DNA from: Diplonema japonicum
Lineage: Eukaryota; Euglenozoa; Diplonemea; Diplonemida; Diplonemidae
Assembly: GCA_964019335.1 (NCBI GenBank)
Contig: OZ025707.1
Location: 419,501 to 483,500 of the forward strand
Length of the DNA stretch: 64,000 nucleotides
Direction of reading: 5' to 3'
Below the pieces are notes generated by a model that saw nothing but the letters and a program-made list of their open reading frames with translations, had not been told where the DNA came from and did not search any database. The first letter of the stretch is position 1; every line of letters begins with the position of its first letter. This document shows, piece by piece, positions 47,364-58,257 of this stretch. Position numbers and translations under genes: made by a program.

Positions 47364-47799
47364 AAGGTTTTTTTTTTTTTTTCTTCTTCTTTTTTTTTTT
47401 TCGGTAGTAGTGTTTCAGACGACGAGAAAGTGTTGTAATTTCATTTTTTTTTTCTCGAGTTTTTTTTTTTTTTTTCTTGGTGGAAAACGGTTTTTTGCAC
47501 AAACAGTCAGCCCGACTCTTTTCCCCCGTTTCCGGAGCATGTCGTGCGTCCTGACACGGTGTCCCCCTCTTTTTTGTTGTTGTTCCCAATGGTTTTCCCA
47601 TAGGGTGGGGGGGGAGGGAAGAAAAAAAAAAGCTGTAAAGCCAGCTTATCAGCTGGGGTTTGTAGCGCTCAGCCTGTTGGTAAAGCCTTGTAGTCATACG
47701 TTTGTGTTTAACCCCCCCCCCCACCGTTTTTTTTACCTTTTCTAAAAAAAGAAGAAAGGACCTTTTTCGAAACACACCCCACACCGCATCATAGGAGGT
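47311..47799. other. low-complexity spacer with tRNA-like motif
   Basis: Poly-A and poly-T flank two mixed segments. 47490-47560 contains TGCACAAACA. 47630-47710 contains a hairpin (CCAGCTTATCAGCTGG) followed by a D-arm-like GCTCAGCCTGTTGGTAAAGC, but no T-arm or acceptor pairing. No gene is supported. Confidence 0.5.
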
Positions 47800-49259
47800 A
47801 TGGTAGCAGAGGCGCCGCCCTCTGAGGGCTCCTCAATCGATGCACCTGGAATGCCGCTTTTCGAGCCGTCTCACGATGCAGACGCGAAGCGGCTACTAGA
47901 CGAGCAGTTGAAGAGTTTGATGTGGGAGGGCGAGACGTCCTTCAGCTGGGTTGCAAACGAGTCCTTCTGGATTAACTTCGTGAGCCAAGCACAGCTCTCC
48001 CCCGAGGCCTCCAAGCAGCCCCTGTTCAAGGTCAAGGCTTCACACAACGGGTCCGTGCAACTGGTCAACCAAACATGGTTGAAGTCCTTCGTGGGCGCCT
48101 GGGAAAGATCCCACCCACATGTAGTGACGGTCACGGTGCCCGGTGGGAGCAAGAAATTCCACGCGTCAAAAGATTTTTGGAGTAGAGTGTTGCAACTGAA
48201 ACCGACCACCGACGGTACTGTGAAGGCAACGTCCAGCCTTGAGCCCGGTCTTGTGATTTCAACCACGACAGAGGGTTGGAAGGATCTTGTGACGCAGTGG
48301 GAGGTCGACAATAAGTGCACCGCGGAGCACCGCTACGAAGCGTTGCTAAACAGGGAAAAGGAGGTCGTCGAGCAGAAAGCAAGCCACAAAATAGAGGCCA
48401 CGGTGTCCCCCCAACCGCAGGCCCAGTCTATAGCGTCTCCCACCCACACTATCCTCACCACCGCTTGTCATAAGTGCGACGAGCTGGCCTCCCGCGTGAA
48501 GTCGCTCGAGGAAATCCTCGCTTCAGCTCCCTCCACCGCTTCATCCCCGAGATTCTCGCCCTCGTTAAAAAGCGTTTCTCAGCAGCGGTCTTTGCCGTCA
48601 CCGTCTCAGAAAAGCCCTTTAAAGCGACGGGTTGTTGCGTTGAAAAACATATCCGTGCCCAAGCACGAGACAGCAGTTGTGAAAGGACAACACGGCATGG
48701 TGACGGGAAACGGCAATAATGACATGCTGGTTGTGAGGTGGGACAGGAGGGAGGATGGGAAGACCTCGCGGGTCTCCGTTGAAGAAAAATGGGTGCGGAC
48801 GGTGAACAGCGGGAGGTTGTATGAAGAAGCATCAGGGCCGTTGCTCGACCTGTACGAGCAGTACTCAACCGCGGACGTGATGCCGCTGAAGAAGTTCACC
48901 TCTCTCCTCACCTCGAAGGGTATCCTGACCCCTGCAGAGTGCCACGATGTGTACCTTCAGCTTGTCGGTGTGACCCGTAATGATGGCCTCACTTACGACG
49001 GGTTCAAGTACCATGCCTTGCCACGTGTTTCTGCCCTTACTGAAAGGCGTCATCTAGTCGCTACTCTATTGGGCATACCTATGTACTGCTCGGCGTCTGT
49101 GAGGAGGGGCGGGGCTGAAGGTGCGAAAGACGGTGTTCCAGGTATGGGGGGAAAAAAAAAGAAAATGGAAAAAGAAAAGAAATGTTTCATCCTTCCCCCC
49201 TTCCGCCAGGTGAATATGAACCATATCAATCTTGGCTGAACCAAGGGATAACGGAGTAG
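47800..49259 (+). CDS. uncharacterised multidomain protein
   Basis: Exons 47800-49141 and 49210-49259, with a 68-nt intron splitting a codon, give 463 residues ending in QSWLNQGITE. Two related segments with W-x(3-5)-F/W spacing near the N-terminus may be a duplicated small domain. They are VANESFWINFVSQ ... NQTWLKSFVGAWE and ASKDFWSRVL ... TEGWKDLVTQWE. A serine/proline-rich linker follows. Next comes an SH3/KOW-like stretch (KGQHGMVTGNGNNDMLVVRW), then a helical region (DLYEQYSTADVMPLKKFTSL ... NDGLTYDGFKYHAL) that recalls a degenerate EF-hand pair lacking calcium ligands. I recognise no family. The start at 47800 follows a pyrimidine-rich spacer. Confidence 0.65.
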
Positions 49260-50118
49260 AAAGTTGATGGAATTTTTTGATGAGAAAAAGAAGGAAAACA
49301 ATAAAAAGAGAGAGAAAAAAAAAAGGGGAAAAAAAATAATAAGAAAAAGCCGAGGTAGTGGTACGTGTTGTTTGGGGGGGGGGGGGGGGGGCTTTTGTTC
49401 CTTTGTTTCACAGGTTAATCGACTCTATTTTCCTTTTTTTTTTTATTTTGCTTGAACAAGAAAAAACAATAATATTGATAATGAATTGTTTATTGCTAAA
49501 GAGTAGTGGTAGCATTGTTGGGCTTATCCTTCTACAGGTTAACCCCCCGGCTGTTCACAAACAACAATCAACGGACTTTTTTTTTTCTTTTTTTTTTTTT
49601 TTCCAGCGCTGCCACGCAGATAGAGAACAGCAGGTAGGCACCCGACAAGTCAACAGGGGACAGAACGAGGTGAAACCTTTTTTTTTTCAAAATGTCCAGT
49701 ACTTTTTTTGTTTGTTTGTTGTAAAAAAAAAGAAGAAGAAAAAAAAAACTAGAATTTGTATGAAAAAGGATGAAGTCGAATTTTTTTTTTATTTACATCA
49801 CCTTTTGTTCTTTTTTTTTCTCTCTCTCTTTTTTTCCCCCCCCCTTTTTTTTTCTTTGAACCAGTGAAAAAAAAAAGCATAATAAAACAATCGATTTATT
49901 TCCTCTTTTTTTTTTATTACTTTACTTCTTTTTCTTTTTGTAGTTTTTTTTTTTGCGCTCCGCTTCCCATCCCCTCCCCCCACCTGGCTACTGCCCATGC
50001 AAGCACCATGTGCGCAGGGGGGCAACTAAAAAATGTGTTGGTGAGGTTCGTGTTCCTTCATTCTTTTTTTTTTTCCCCCTCTTTTTTATAACACAATCAC
50101 CAAACAAACAGGAGGGAA
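49260..50118. other. low-complexity spacer
   Basis: Contains a G19 run near 49373, several poly-T and poly-A runs, and a mixed stretch at 49480-49665 without coding character. Its TTCTACAGGTTAA near 49530 resembles CTCTACAGGTTAA near 37978 in another spacer. A pyrimidine-rich segment precedes the next gene, with ACAAACAG just before its ATG. Confidence 0.5.
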
Positions 50119-53001
50119 ATGGGCGTCCCGGGATTCTTCGGCTGGCTGGTGCAGCGATGCAGGGCTGCATTAGTGGCTGCACGAAACCCAAACAGCAAGC
50201 CGGGGGACAAGGAAAAGAAGGAAACAGGCGAAGGTGAAGCAGAGCTGTCACGGACACAGATGGACTGCCTGTACCTGGATCTAAACGGGATTATCCACCC
50301 TTGTTGCCATCCAGACACAAACGCCCCGACAACAGAGGAGGAGATGATGAGCAGAATATGTCAGAAAATCGATGAAATTGTTCAACTTGTACGGCCCACG
50401 ACCCTCTTGTTCCTTGCTATTGACGGGACGGCCCCCAGAGCCAAGATGAACCAGCAGCGGACAAGACGCTTCAGAGCTGCTCAAATGCGCGAGACGGAAA
50501 AGGATATCATCGAAGAGGTCAAGCAAGACTGGCTTGACTCGAAGGTCAAGCCCCCTGCAGACAAAGACATTGAAGTGTGGGACAGCAACGTGATCACCCC
50601 CGGCACCCCTTTCATGGACAAGGTAGCAAAGCACCTTGAGTACTACCTCGCGCTCAGGCTAAGCAAGGACCCTGTCTGGGAAGGCCTCACCGTATTGTTC
50701 TCCGGCTCTAACGAACCCGGCGAAGGTGAACACAAAATCATCCAATACATCAAAAGGCAACGCATGGCACCCGGCTACAACCCAAACACAACGCATTGCA
50801 TTGTCGGTGAAGACGCCGATCTGATCATGTTGGCAATGTCCATTCACTCACCACACATCTACATCCTCCGTGGAGCGCGGCCTCCAAGAGGCAGAGAACG
50901 GGAGAAGGACGACCCGCGATGGAATTATCTTGTGATATCCATTATCACCGCGTACTTCGAAAAAGTCTTCCAGTCAGTGCTCACCGACGAGAGCATTCCG
51001 AAGGAGAAGCGCGACCTTCAAAGAATGCTCGACGACCTCACGCTGGTCTTCTGCTTGGTTGGGAACGACTTCCTCCCGCACATCCCGGGGATGAAGATCC
51101 AACACAACGCGCTTGCAGTCTCCCTCCTGGCGTACGTGGAGGTGTTCAGGGAGCTGGACGGTTACCTCACCGATCACGGTGATATCGATCTTCCCAAGCT
51201 TGGCATTCTGTTAGGACGGCTTTCAAACAATTTCCGCACGGTCACTGACTCCGACGCAGACAGAGCCGCGCAGGAGGAGATGCAAACAAGGCCACCCCCA
51301 CAGCCTCCCACCATCCCTGAGATCGTCCAGATGAATAGTGTTGGAAAGAAACAAGCCTTCCTAGCAACCGTGAAGTACCATTTGGACATGCATATTGAGA
51401 GAGACATTGAAGAGCAGAAGGCGAACGACAAGGTGTGCGTTGGGAAGGTCGGCTGGGAGGACCGTCACTACCTCGAAAACTTCCCCGAGATGAAGGAGCT
51501 CGTTGATGTGGACGACGAGGCGAAACAAGAGAAACTGGAAGACCTGAAAAAAGACGTTGCAAAGGAGTACCTGAAAGGTTTGTGCTGGGTGGTGGCGTAC
51601 TACTTCCAAGACTGTCCGTCGTGGTCGTGGTACTACCCTTACCATTACTCACCGGTTCTGAACACGGTGGACTGCAGCGTGTTCGAAGACGAGAAGATGG
51701 TGATGCCGCCCAAGTCGAAGCCGTACACACCCTTCGAGCAGCTGTCAGCCGTCCTCCCTGAAACGACCGCCACAAAGGTGCTCCCCAAGTCCATCACAAA
51801 GTGGTTGATCAACAAGAAGTCCCCGTTGTTCAAGTTCTACCCGAAGTCGTTCTATGTGGACCTCAGAGCGTGCCCGCCGCCATGGCACTGCACGGTCATC
51901 CTGCCGTTCATAGAGGACAAGGTGTACCTCCCGATCCTCAAAAAGCTTCAAAAGAAGGTGAAGGACGAGTCCGACGTCAAACGAAACGGGTCGCGCCCAC
52001 CGATGGTCCTGGTGGGCAAAGCGAACAAACTGTTCAAAGCCGTCAAGAAGCAGCCCAACGGGACAGTGGGGTACTCCAAGTGCAACATTGCTGCGCAGTA
52101 CACATCGGGGTCAGTGCTTACTACCCTTGACTCCCCATTCTCCGCTGACTACGCTACGGATTACCCAACAGTGGAGGAGAGCGGAGTTGCCATCGCAGAT
52201 GTTTCATTCCCGCCTTTGGAAAACAAGTCTATGATGCTTGAAGGGACGAACGTTCCCGACCACTCAGCCAGGTTGAAGCCGGGGCAAGGCTGCAAGAAAC
52301 CATCGTTCTCTTTCCAGTCCAGAACAATGAAGGCGGGGCTGCCTATTGTGCTTCAACCGGGGAAGGCGCTGAACTCGCTGCAAATTTACTGGGCAGGCGA
52401 CGTGCTACCCTGCATGCACTACGCCAACTGGGGGAAGTGCAAGTACGGGGACGATTGCAGGTACTCACATGATGCCGATGCGGTTAAGAACAACAGCTAC
52501 AACAGCAACAGCGGGAAGAGAACGGCCAGTGTGCTCATTGACGAGGCACCACGGGAGCCTGCCAAGAAGAAGCAGAAGAAGGAGGTTGTTGACTGCACCA
52601 AGCTGTACATCTGTGGCGGGGCAAACATGTCACGAAGTGACCTGGAAACCTTCATTTCAAAGCGAACAGGCATCACACCTGACAAAGTTAAATGGAAGGT
52701 ACCGGGTGGGAAGTCCACAGGTACTGCCGTTGTTCGCTTTGCCACTACCGAGCAGGGGCAGGCTGTGTGTGAGAAGGTCACTGGTAGTACTCTCCCCGGT
52801 TCCTCCCATCCCCTGTCTGTGGAGAAGGCCCCTCAGAAGACAGAAACGCCTGCAGTGGTCCCCGCTGAAGCGCCCCCTGCCAAGAAGCAAAAGAAATCGC
52901 AACCGTCCGCAGCACCTGCGGAGCCGTCCAAGGCACCTTCTGCATCTCCCATAAAGAAGCAAAAAAAGAAGTTGAAGAAGAAAAAGAAGTCCCAACAATA
53001 A
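50119..53001 (+). CDS. XRN-family 5'-3' exoribonuclease with CCCH and RRM modules
   Basis: A single-exon gene of 960 residues, similar in length to XRN2/Rat1. It starts MGVPGFFGWL, the canonical XRN N-terminus, followed by the conserved acidic motifs DLNGIIH, LAIDGTAPRAKMNQQR with the RTRRFR helix, GSNEPGEGEHKI, GEDADLIMLA and GNDFLPHIPGM. All acidic metal-ligand positions expected for the family appear present. After the nuclease body, around residues 760-785, a CCCH finger has exact C-x8-C-x5-C-x3-H spacing (CMHYANWGKCKYGDDCRYSH). Residues about 825-910 look like an RRM (LYICGG as RNP2, STGTAVVRF as RNP1). The tail is lysine-rich and probably a nuclear signal. XRN2/Rat1 degrades 5'-monophosphate RNA and helps end transcription by RNA polymerase II. 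Confidence 0.92.
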   Translation: MGVPGFFGWLVQRCRAALVAARNPNSKPGDKEKKETGEGEAELSRTQMDCLYLDLNGIIHPCCHPDTNAPTTEEEMMSRICQKIDEIVQLVRPTTLLFLAIDGTAPRAKMNQQRTRRFRAAQMRETEKDIIEEVKQDWLDSKVKPPADKDIEVWDSNVITPGTPFMDKVAKHLEYYLALRLSKDPVWEGLTVLFSGSNEPGEGEHKIIQYIKRQRMAPGYNPNTTHCIVGEDADLIMLAMSIHSPHIYILRGARPPRGREREKDDPRWNYLVISIITAYFEKVFQSVLTDESIPKEKRDLQRMLDDLTLVFCLVGNDFLPHIPGMKIQHNALAVSLLAYVEVFRELDGYLTDHGDIDLPKLGILLGRLSNNFRTVTDSDADRAAQEEMQTRPPPQPPTIPEIVQMNSVGKKQAFLATVKYHLDMHIERDIEEQKANDKVCVGKVGWEDRHYLENFPEMKELVDVDDEAKQEKLEDLKKDVAKEYLKGLCWVVAYYFQDCPSWSWYYPYHYSPVLNTVDCSVFEDEKMVMPPKSKPYTPFEQLSAVLPETTATKVLPKSITKWLINKKSPLFKFYPKSFYVDLRACPPPWHCTVILPFIEDKVYLPILKKLQKKVKDESDVKRNGSRPPMVLVGKANKLFKAVKKQPNGTVGYSKCNIAAQYTSGSVLTTLDSPFSADYATDYPTVEESGVAIADVSFPPLENKSMMLEGTNVPDHSARLKPGQGCKKPSFSFQSRTMKAGLPIVLQPGKALNSLQIYWAGDVLPCMHYANWGKCKYGDDCRYSHDADAVKNNSYNSNSGKRTASVLIDEAPREPAKKKQKKEVVDCTKLYICGGANMSRSDLETFISKRTGITPDKVKWKVPGGKSTGTAVVRFATTEQGQAVCEKVTGSTLPGSSHPLSVEKAPQKTETPAVVPAEAPPAKKQKKSQPSAAPAEPSKAPSASPIKKQKKKLKKKKKSQQ

Positions 53002-53221
53002 GAATAATCACCCCCCTCACCCCTCCTCCTCACCCCTCACACAACACACAAATATCTTAAGCATCCATCCATCCATCATAGTGTACAATATTTCATTTTC
53101 TAAAAAAAAAAAGATTTACCCCCCCCCTTTTTTTGTACTTCTTTTCCTTTCTGAAGTTTTCCGCACACCCTCTGTCCCTCATCATATACATTTTATGAAC
53201 AAGAAAAGAAAAAGGGGGGGA

Positions 53222-53252
<31 letters not shown>

Positions 53253-53315
53253 CCCTGCAGAGGAGGGAGGGCGGGAGGCAGGCAGGCCGAAAAGCTAAGA
53301 AAGAAAAAAGAAACA
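53002..53315. other. spacer with ATCC microsatellite
   Basis: A short (ATCC)n run near 53065-53078, then poly-C/T, a long poly-A and a purine-rich leader directly before the next ATG. No gene is seen. Confidence 0.55.
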
Positions 53316-54340
53316 ATGTCCGCGGGGGGGTTCGTGCCGTTCATATGCGTGACGGTCAACGGGGTTGTCGTGAAGCTGCCGACGCCGTCCATGAAGAGAG
53401 TGGCGAAGACGGTGCTGAAAGGGGAGAAGATGAACAACCTGGACATCCACACGCAGGAGGACGACTTCACTGTGTGCATCACCCTGACGGTACCCTTCCC
53501 AACAGACAGCGGCGACGTCGACTGGGGTGTGTCTGCGAGGTTCATGACAGAGTCAGGCAACGACCCTGAGTACGTGCTTGGCGTCATCTCGTCACAGATG
53601 ACGCACCCTAAGGTCTTCACACAGAAAGTACCTATTAAGTCAAGTTGCGTATGTTATCTTTTTTTCTTTTTTTCACGACAAGCCCCTCCCCTTTCCAAAC
53701 AGCTGACAGGCATAAAATTCAAAGCCATGCCGCAAATGACCGACAGAAAGGAACACCGTGAGATGCTCCTGCAACACCTGGATGAGGTCATGTCTGAGAA
53801 AATGCAGGCATTGACCGCGTTGGTATCGGAAAAAAAAGAAAATAAAAAGAAAATAAAAAAAAATAGGAAGACCCTGAGAAGATTGCAGCGGAGGAGAGGG
53901 TGGTCAAGGCGGGTTCCGAAGAGCTTCGGAGGTTGGTGGACGCAAAGCTGAGAAACACCGATTTGAACGAAGAGGTGTGGCTGGAGTTTTTAAAGCACCA
54001 GAACAAGTTCATGGTGGAGACAGACGTCAAGAAGGAGCTCATCGTATCAGAGATGTTCAGCAAAAAGAAAGACCCTTACTACTGCTCCGAGGCGCCAGTA
54101 AACTACGAGGATGTTATTGTTGATAGGGTAGTGCGAGCGCTGAAGGAGAACGGTTCCCTGGAGCTCCCTCTCCTTATGGAGATCCTTTGGACAGACGAGG
54201 AGCCCCTCCTCCGCCAAGCGACCCGGAGGGTGCTATGCCCCAACTGGAAGGTCCTCAAGGAAATACTCTATGACAATAAGAATAAGTTTGAATGGAAGAC
54301 CAACCACAACCCCCCTTACATCTGTTTGAAAAATAACTGA
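53316..54340 (+). CDS. unknown protein, first of two tandem paralogs
   Basis: Exons 53316-53648, 53703-53822 and 53867-54340 (introns 54 and 44 nt, phase 0) give 308 residues. The N-terminal half is beta-rich: VPFICVTVNGVVVKLPTPS, then FTVCITLTVPFPT, DWGVSARFMTES and YVLGVISSQM. A helical middle follows (MLLQHLDEVMSEKMQAL ... SEELRRLVDAKL). The C-terminal part ends with LCPNWKVLKEILYDN. The same order and wording occur in the next gene, which has PFISVALNGEELRLPLP and MSPNWKTLRRILV. No known family recognised; the C-terminal part could be a winged helix. The first intron sits just before the equivalent residue in both genes, so they arose by duplication after that intron existed. Confidence 0.7.
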
Positions 54341-54629
54341 AAAAGATTTTTTTTGGGAGGGGTTGGAGAGTGAGTTTCTTTTTGTTTAATCCGGGATCTA
54401 AGGTTTGGTAGGGGGAAAAAAGAAGAAAGCACACACAAAGAAAAAGAAAAGGGATAACTTGCTCCATATATTTTGTTTCTTTTTTTTTTCTGCTCGGCCG
54501 AGGTGCGCCCCCTGTAATTAAGCAGACAGTGCTTGTGCAGCGTGTCACTGGCCTCCAATATATATATTTTCTTTTCTTCTGTACCCCCCCTGCCTTCATA
54601 TCAAAGTTCAATTATTAACAATAAAGATA
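54341..54629. other. spacer
   Basis: Mixed A/T-rich sequence with no coding character, ending directly at the TIR element. Confidence 0.5.
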
Positions 54630-55636
54630 TGAGCTCGTCCGGACGAAAATGTCAACACTTTTTTGGGCACCTCCGAAAATTTCTTGTTTTGATTATTTGA
54701 GCAAAAAAAGGGCAGCATGCAACCATAGGAAGATGACATATATGGTATGACGCCGTTCTTTCAATTGCGATGCTTGTTTTGCCATGAGGGTGGCAGGCTT
54801 TGCAACCGGCTGCCCCCAGGAAGCGAAAAATAGAGGTCAGAAAAACGGCGGAAAATGTTTAAAATGCAATTTTATTGCTTAAAATGCAGCATCTAGGGTG
54901 CATAAAATTGGTGATCAAGCGCACTTGTGACCCCTGGGTACAACCCAGGGTCGGGTTACTGTTAAAAGTACTTAGCGAAAAATATATGGCGCCGCATAGC
55001 CCCCGAAAATCCGGTTTTTTACACCCTATTTTTTGGCTTTTTCAAGGGGTTCCTAAGGGATTTTGGCCTTTTTCAGAAAAACCAATTCTTAACACTTGCC
55101 TGCTCATGCAGAGCTTCGACATTGGTATCTTTGGGGTCAAACTTTCATTCTCAACCCATCTGCTGATGGTTTTCCTTTTCTTTTGCACCCATATTACTTT
55201 AAAAGTGAAAGTTTTGCTTTTTAAGGGGTTTTAAAGGGATTTTAGCCTTAAATAGGCCAAAATGGCACTGTAAGGGTAAGTTCTCCCCACCCCATTTTAA
55301 TAGAGATTTAGAGTCCAGCCCACCCAAAATGACCCCAAAGGTTTCACAGATTTTCAGCCTGCGTCCATTCCTCCTGTCACTTTTCACGGAAAAACGAAAA
55401 TAAAAAATGGAGTCTGGGTTATTTGTAACTTCCAAATTGAATCGTTTGCCAAAAACCATTCTAAAAAACATGTTTTTGCACGTGCGTTTTAAAAATAAAA
55501 CAAACGGCGAGCATTTTGACCTATATGGTGTTCAAGCACAAAGTGGTGTCGGACTACTTTTTTACTTAGAAATTTAACGGGGGTTTTCCGCCGCATAGGA
55601 GGGTCATTTGTTGACATTTTTTTCCGGACGAGCTCA
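54630..55636. mobile_element. TA-flanked TIR element, 1.0 kb, non-coding
   Basis: The ends are inverted repeats starting TGAGCTCGTCCGGA, extending to about 28 bp with two mismatches and including AAAATGTCAACA. TA lies on each side (54628-54629 and 55637-55638). The interior has no convincing transposase. It contains an internal direct repeat (AAGGGGTT near 55042 and 55222, each followed by AAGGGATTTTGGCC or a close variant). It is probably a non-autonomous Tc1/mariner-type element inserted between two tandem paralogs. Confidence 0.75.
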
Positions 55637-55881
55637 TATATAAAAAAGAAAAAAATTACGCACCCCCCCCGGCAACTTTTTTTTTTTGCTGTTTTCAAAA
55701 AGAACAAAAAAAAAAAAAGAGGGGGAAGGGGGATTGGAGTAGTTATTGCAAATGTCTCGCAACTTTGTGTGTACAAGGCAATGAAAGGCTGCACCTACGG
55801 CTTCCCCCCCCTTTTTTTTTCTAAATGTCTCCTTTTTTTTTTGGCGTTACCGAGTATACAAAAATCGGGAATCCCCCTCAG

Positions 55882-55912
<31 letters not shown>

Positions 55913-56399
55913 GAACAAGTAAACAAATTTTGAAAAGAATTGTTATTGCAGGAAAAGAGTGGAGCTGGTCCGTTTACCCCTACTGTAGGAAAACGGCTTG
56001 CACAAAACAAAGAAGCCCTTATCAGGTACTTGCGGGAGGTGCTGTGACCCCTTTTTTTGAAGTAGCCCCGGTATGGGGAAAATAAAAAGATTTGTTATTT
56101 CGAGTGAAAAGTTCCTTAATCTGCGTCGACAGGGGAAGAAAAGATGGGAGGGGGAGAGGGTAAGTGTCTTTGCTGCCTTTTTTTTTTCCCCTTTTTTCCC
56201 TTGTAAAATTGTGTTTCTTTTTTTTTTGGGGATAGGTGCAGGTAGAAGATGAGAACAAGGGGGCGTCTCACAAAGACTTCCTTTAACTCATATATATTTT
56301 TTTTCTTTTTGGCCTGCGGCTCTCGCGCGGAGTTTGCATGTGTCATCGACTTTGTTTTCTTTTTTTTTCCAACGGAAACTCTCGAGTTTATGACTCTTA

Positions 56400-56434
<35 letters not shown>

Positions 56435-56910
56435 TGATGTATGGGGATGTGCCAAAAGCCGTCCTTTTTCGTTGTTAATATGTCCCCGGAGAAAGATAGT
56501 AAAAAAAAGAAATTGTGTCTTTATCAAAGCAGGTGGACTTTTCTGCCTATTTTTTTTCTGGGGTCATTTTATGGGAAAATCCAAAAAAAAAAACCGAGTT
56601 CAAGTTTACCCCCCCTTTTTTTCTTGGAACTTTCCCTCCCCTCCATCGAAATATCTTATTTACAATTCAAAAGAAAAGAAGAAAGAGGGGGGGGGGGGGG
56701 GGGAAAGGAAAACGCCCCGCTAAGTACTAAAGAACTAGAAAAGAATGCCGTCCCCACCCAAAAGAAAAAAAAGAAGGAAGCGAAGGGGGGGGGGGGGGGG
56801 GGGACGTTTAAGGAAAAAAGGGAAAAAAAGAAACAGGAAGGGCTTTTCATTTGTCTTTTTTTTTTTTATATTTTATCCTCTTCTTTTTTAATGTATTTTC
56901 TCGTTCTTGC

Positions 56911-56971
<61 letters not shown>
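55637..56971. other. spacer with dispersed repeat
   Basis: Poly-T and poly-A dominated. Mixed stretches at 55720-55800 and 55905-56130 show no coding frame. 56234-56285 is the second copy of a dispersed repeat. The last 500 bases are A- and G-rich, and the frame open through them is low complexity rather than coding. Confidence 0.5.
56234..56285 (+). repeat. dispersed spacer repeat, copy 2
   Basis: Related to 38689-38740 in the same orientation, sharing GATGAGAACAAGGGGG and TCTCA(C/T)AAA with small indels. Confidence 0.55.
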
Positions 56972-56976
<5 letters not shown>

Positions 56977-58257
56977 GTTCTCACACAGAGCTTCGTTCAC
57001 AGCACCGCTGCCTTCTAGCACGCATACGGCAGCTGTCCCGAGTTCCTTCGACAACCTGACGGGGTTGGGACAGCAGCCCAGCGGGCTGACACAGACCACT
57101 ATGCCCTTTTTCCCCACTTTTTTAAACGACATAATCGGAAACGAGAAAATAGCATGGACAGGTTGCTATGAGATGGATGCCGAGGGGGAGGGGGAGGAGG
57201 TCGGGGGGGAGGACTGCGACAAGACCCCCCCCAAGCTGGACGAGTACCGGGATTGCCCGTTCATATCCGTCGCCCTCAACGGGGAGGAGCTGAGGCTCCC
57301 CCTCCCCACCACCAACACCACAGAGGACAATTACGAACATCTTGTCACCCCCGCAATGGACCCTTTCCCCAGCCGGCAGTTCTTCGACCTCCACGTGTCC
57401 ATGATTATCCCCTTCGACACCGTCAAGGACGAGGCGTGGGATTCTTATGAGTACGACGTCACGGTGGACTTCGAGAATGCTACAACCAGCGACAGAAGGT
57501 CTTACTTCCTGGGCACGCTTACAGGGGGTCTGCAACCCGCACCTATTGTATCCGAGAAACTACTGTTCAAGCCGACCACGGTATTGTCTTTTATTTCATT
57601 TCATGACAAAAAAAAAAAAAAAAAAAAAAGATGACGTTCAAAGTGAGCACGAGAAACTGGAAGACCTCAATGCTGCCTTGCGCGGGACGCCCCGAACCGG
57701 ATGTGCTGCGCTTGATAGGTTCGATCCTCAAACTGTTGGAGCTGAAATGTGTCACGGGGTATGTAATCTCCACAATAAAAAAAAGAAAAATAATAAAAAA
57801 ATAAAGTTCCGGCCCGATCAAAGCGACACGGTTAAGAAGCGATATTAAAGAAACATCGAGCAACGAGCTGATCATCGCAGGGTTGAAGGACATGAAGTGG
57901 ACTGAGTTTTTGAAAAAACTGCATGACCAGGGCTACCTGTGGATGACGTCGAAGGGGCAAGAAAACTGGGTGTCCCTCCTCCCCCACGACAAGGAAGATT
58001 GCACCAACTCGATGGCCGAGAAGCGAAATGTAGCCCAGTGCATGACACACTTGCTTCAGTACAACAGGATGACACCCATATCAGATGCCATGGATATGCT
58101 CTTCGATCACCCAAAGGCCAGCGGCGACCTCTGGAAGATGATGTCGCCAAACTGGAAGACGCTACGAAGGATCCTTGTCAGCCAGGAGGCCAACGAAGCT
58201 CATATCCACTTGGACCCTTGCGGCGATGGGTGTGTGAAGGTATCGCTACTCGAGTGA
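56972..58257 (+). CDS. unknown protein, second of two tandem paralogs
   Basis: Exons 56972-57580, 57631-57758 and 57807-58257 give 395 residues; introns are 50 and 48 nt. The first junction is phase 0 and the second splits a glycine codon. Compared with its neighbour it has a longer N-terminus (a serine/threonine-rich segment and an acidic EGEGEEVGGED patch). Then come the shared beta-rich part (CPFISVALNGEELRLPLP ... FFDLHVSMIIPFDTV), the intron at the equivalent site, and the shared ending MSPNWKTLRRILV. Reading across both introns gives LIGSILKLLELKCVTG followed by SGPIKATRL, without a stop. The start at 56972 is the first ATG after a purine-rich stretch. Function unknown; sequence divergence suggests an old duplication. 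Confidence 0.7.

Noticed and set aside
47640-47712. tRNA-like segment with D-arm wording (GCTCAGCCTGTTGGTAAAGC)
   Set aside because: No acceptor stem, T-arm (GGTTC-like) or properly paired anticodon arm can be drawn.
54875-55234. Open frame of 119 codons in the 1-kb element
   Set aside because: No match to transposase motifs and composition is unlike coding DNA in this window.
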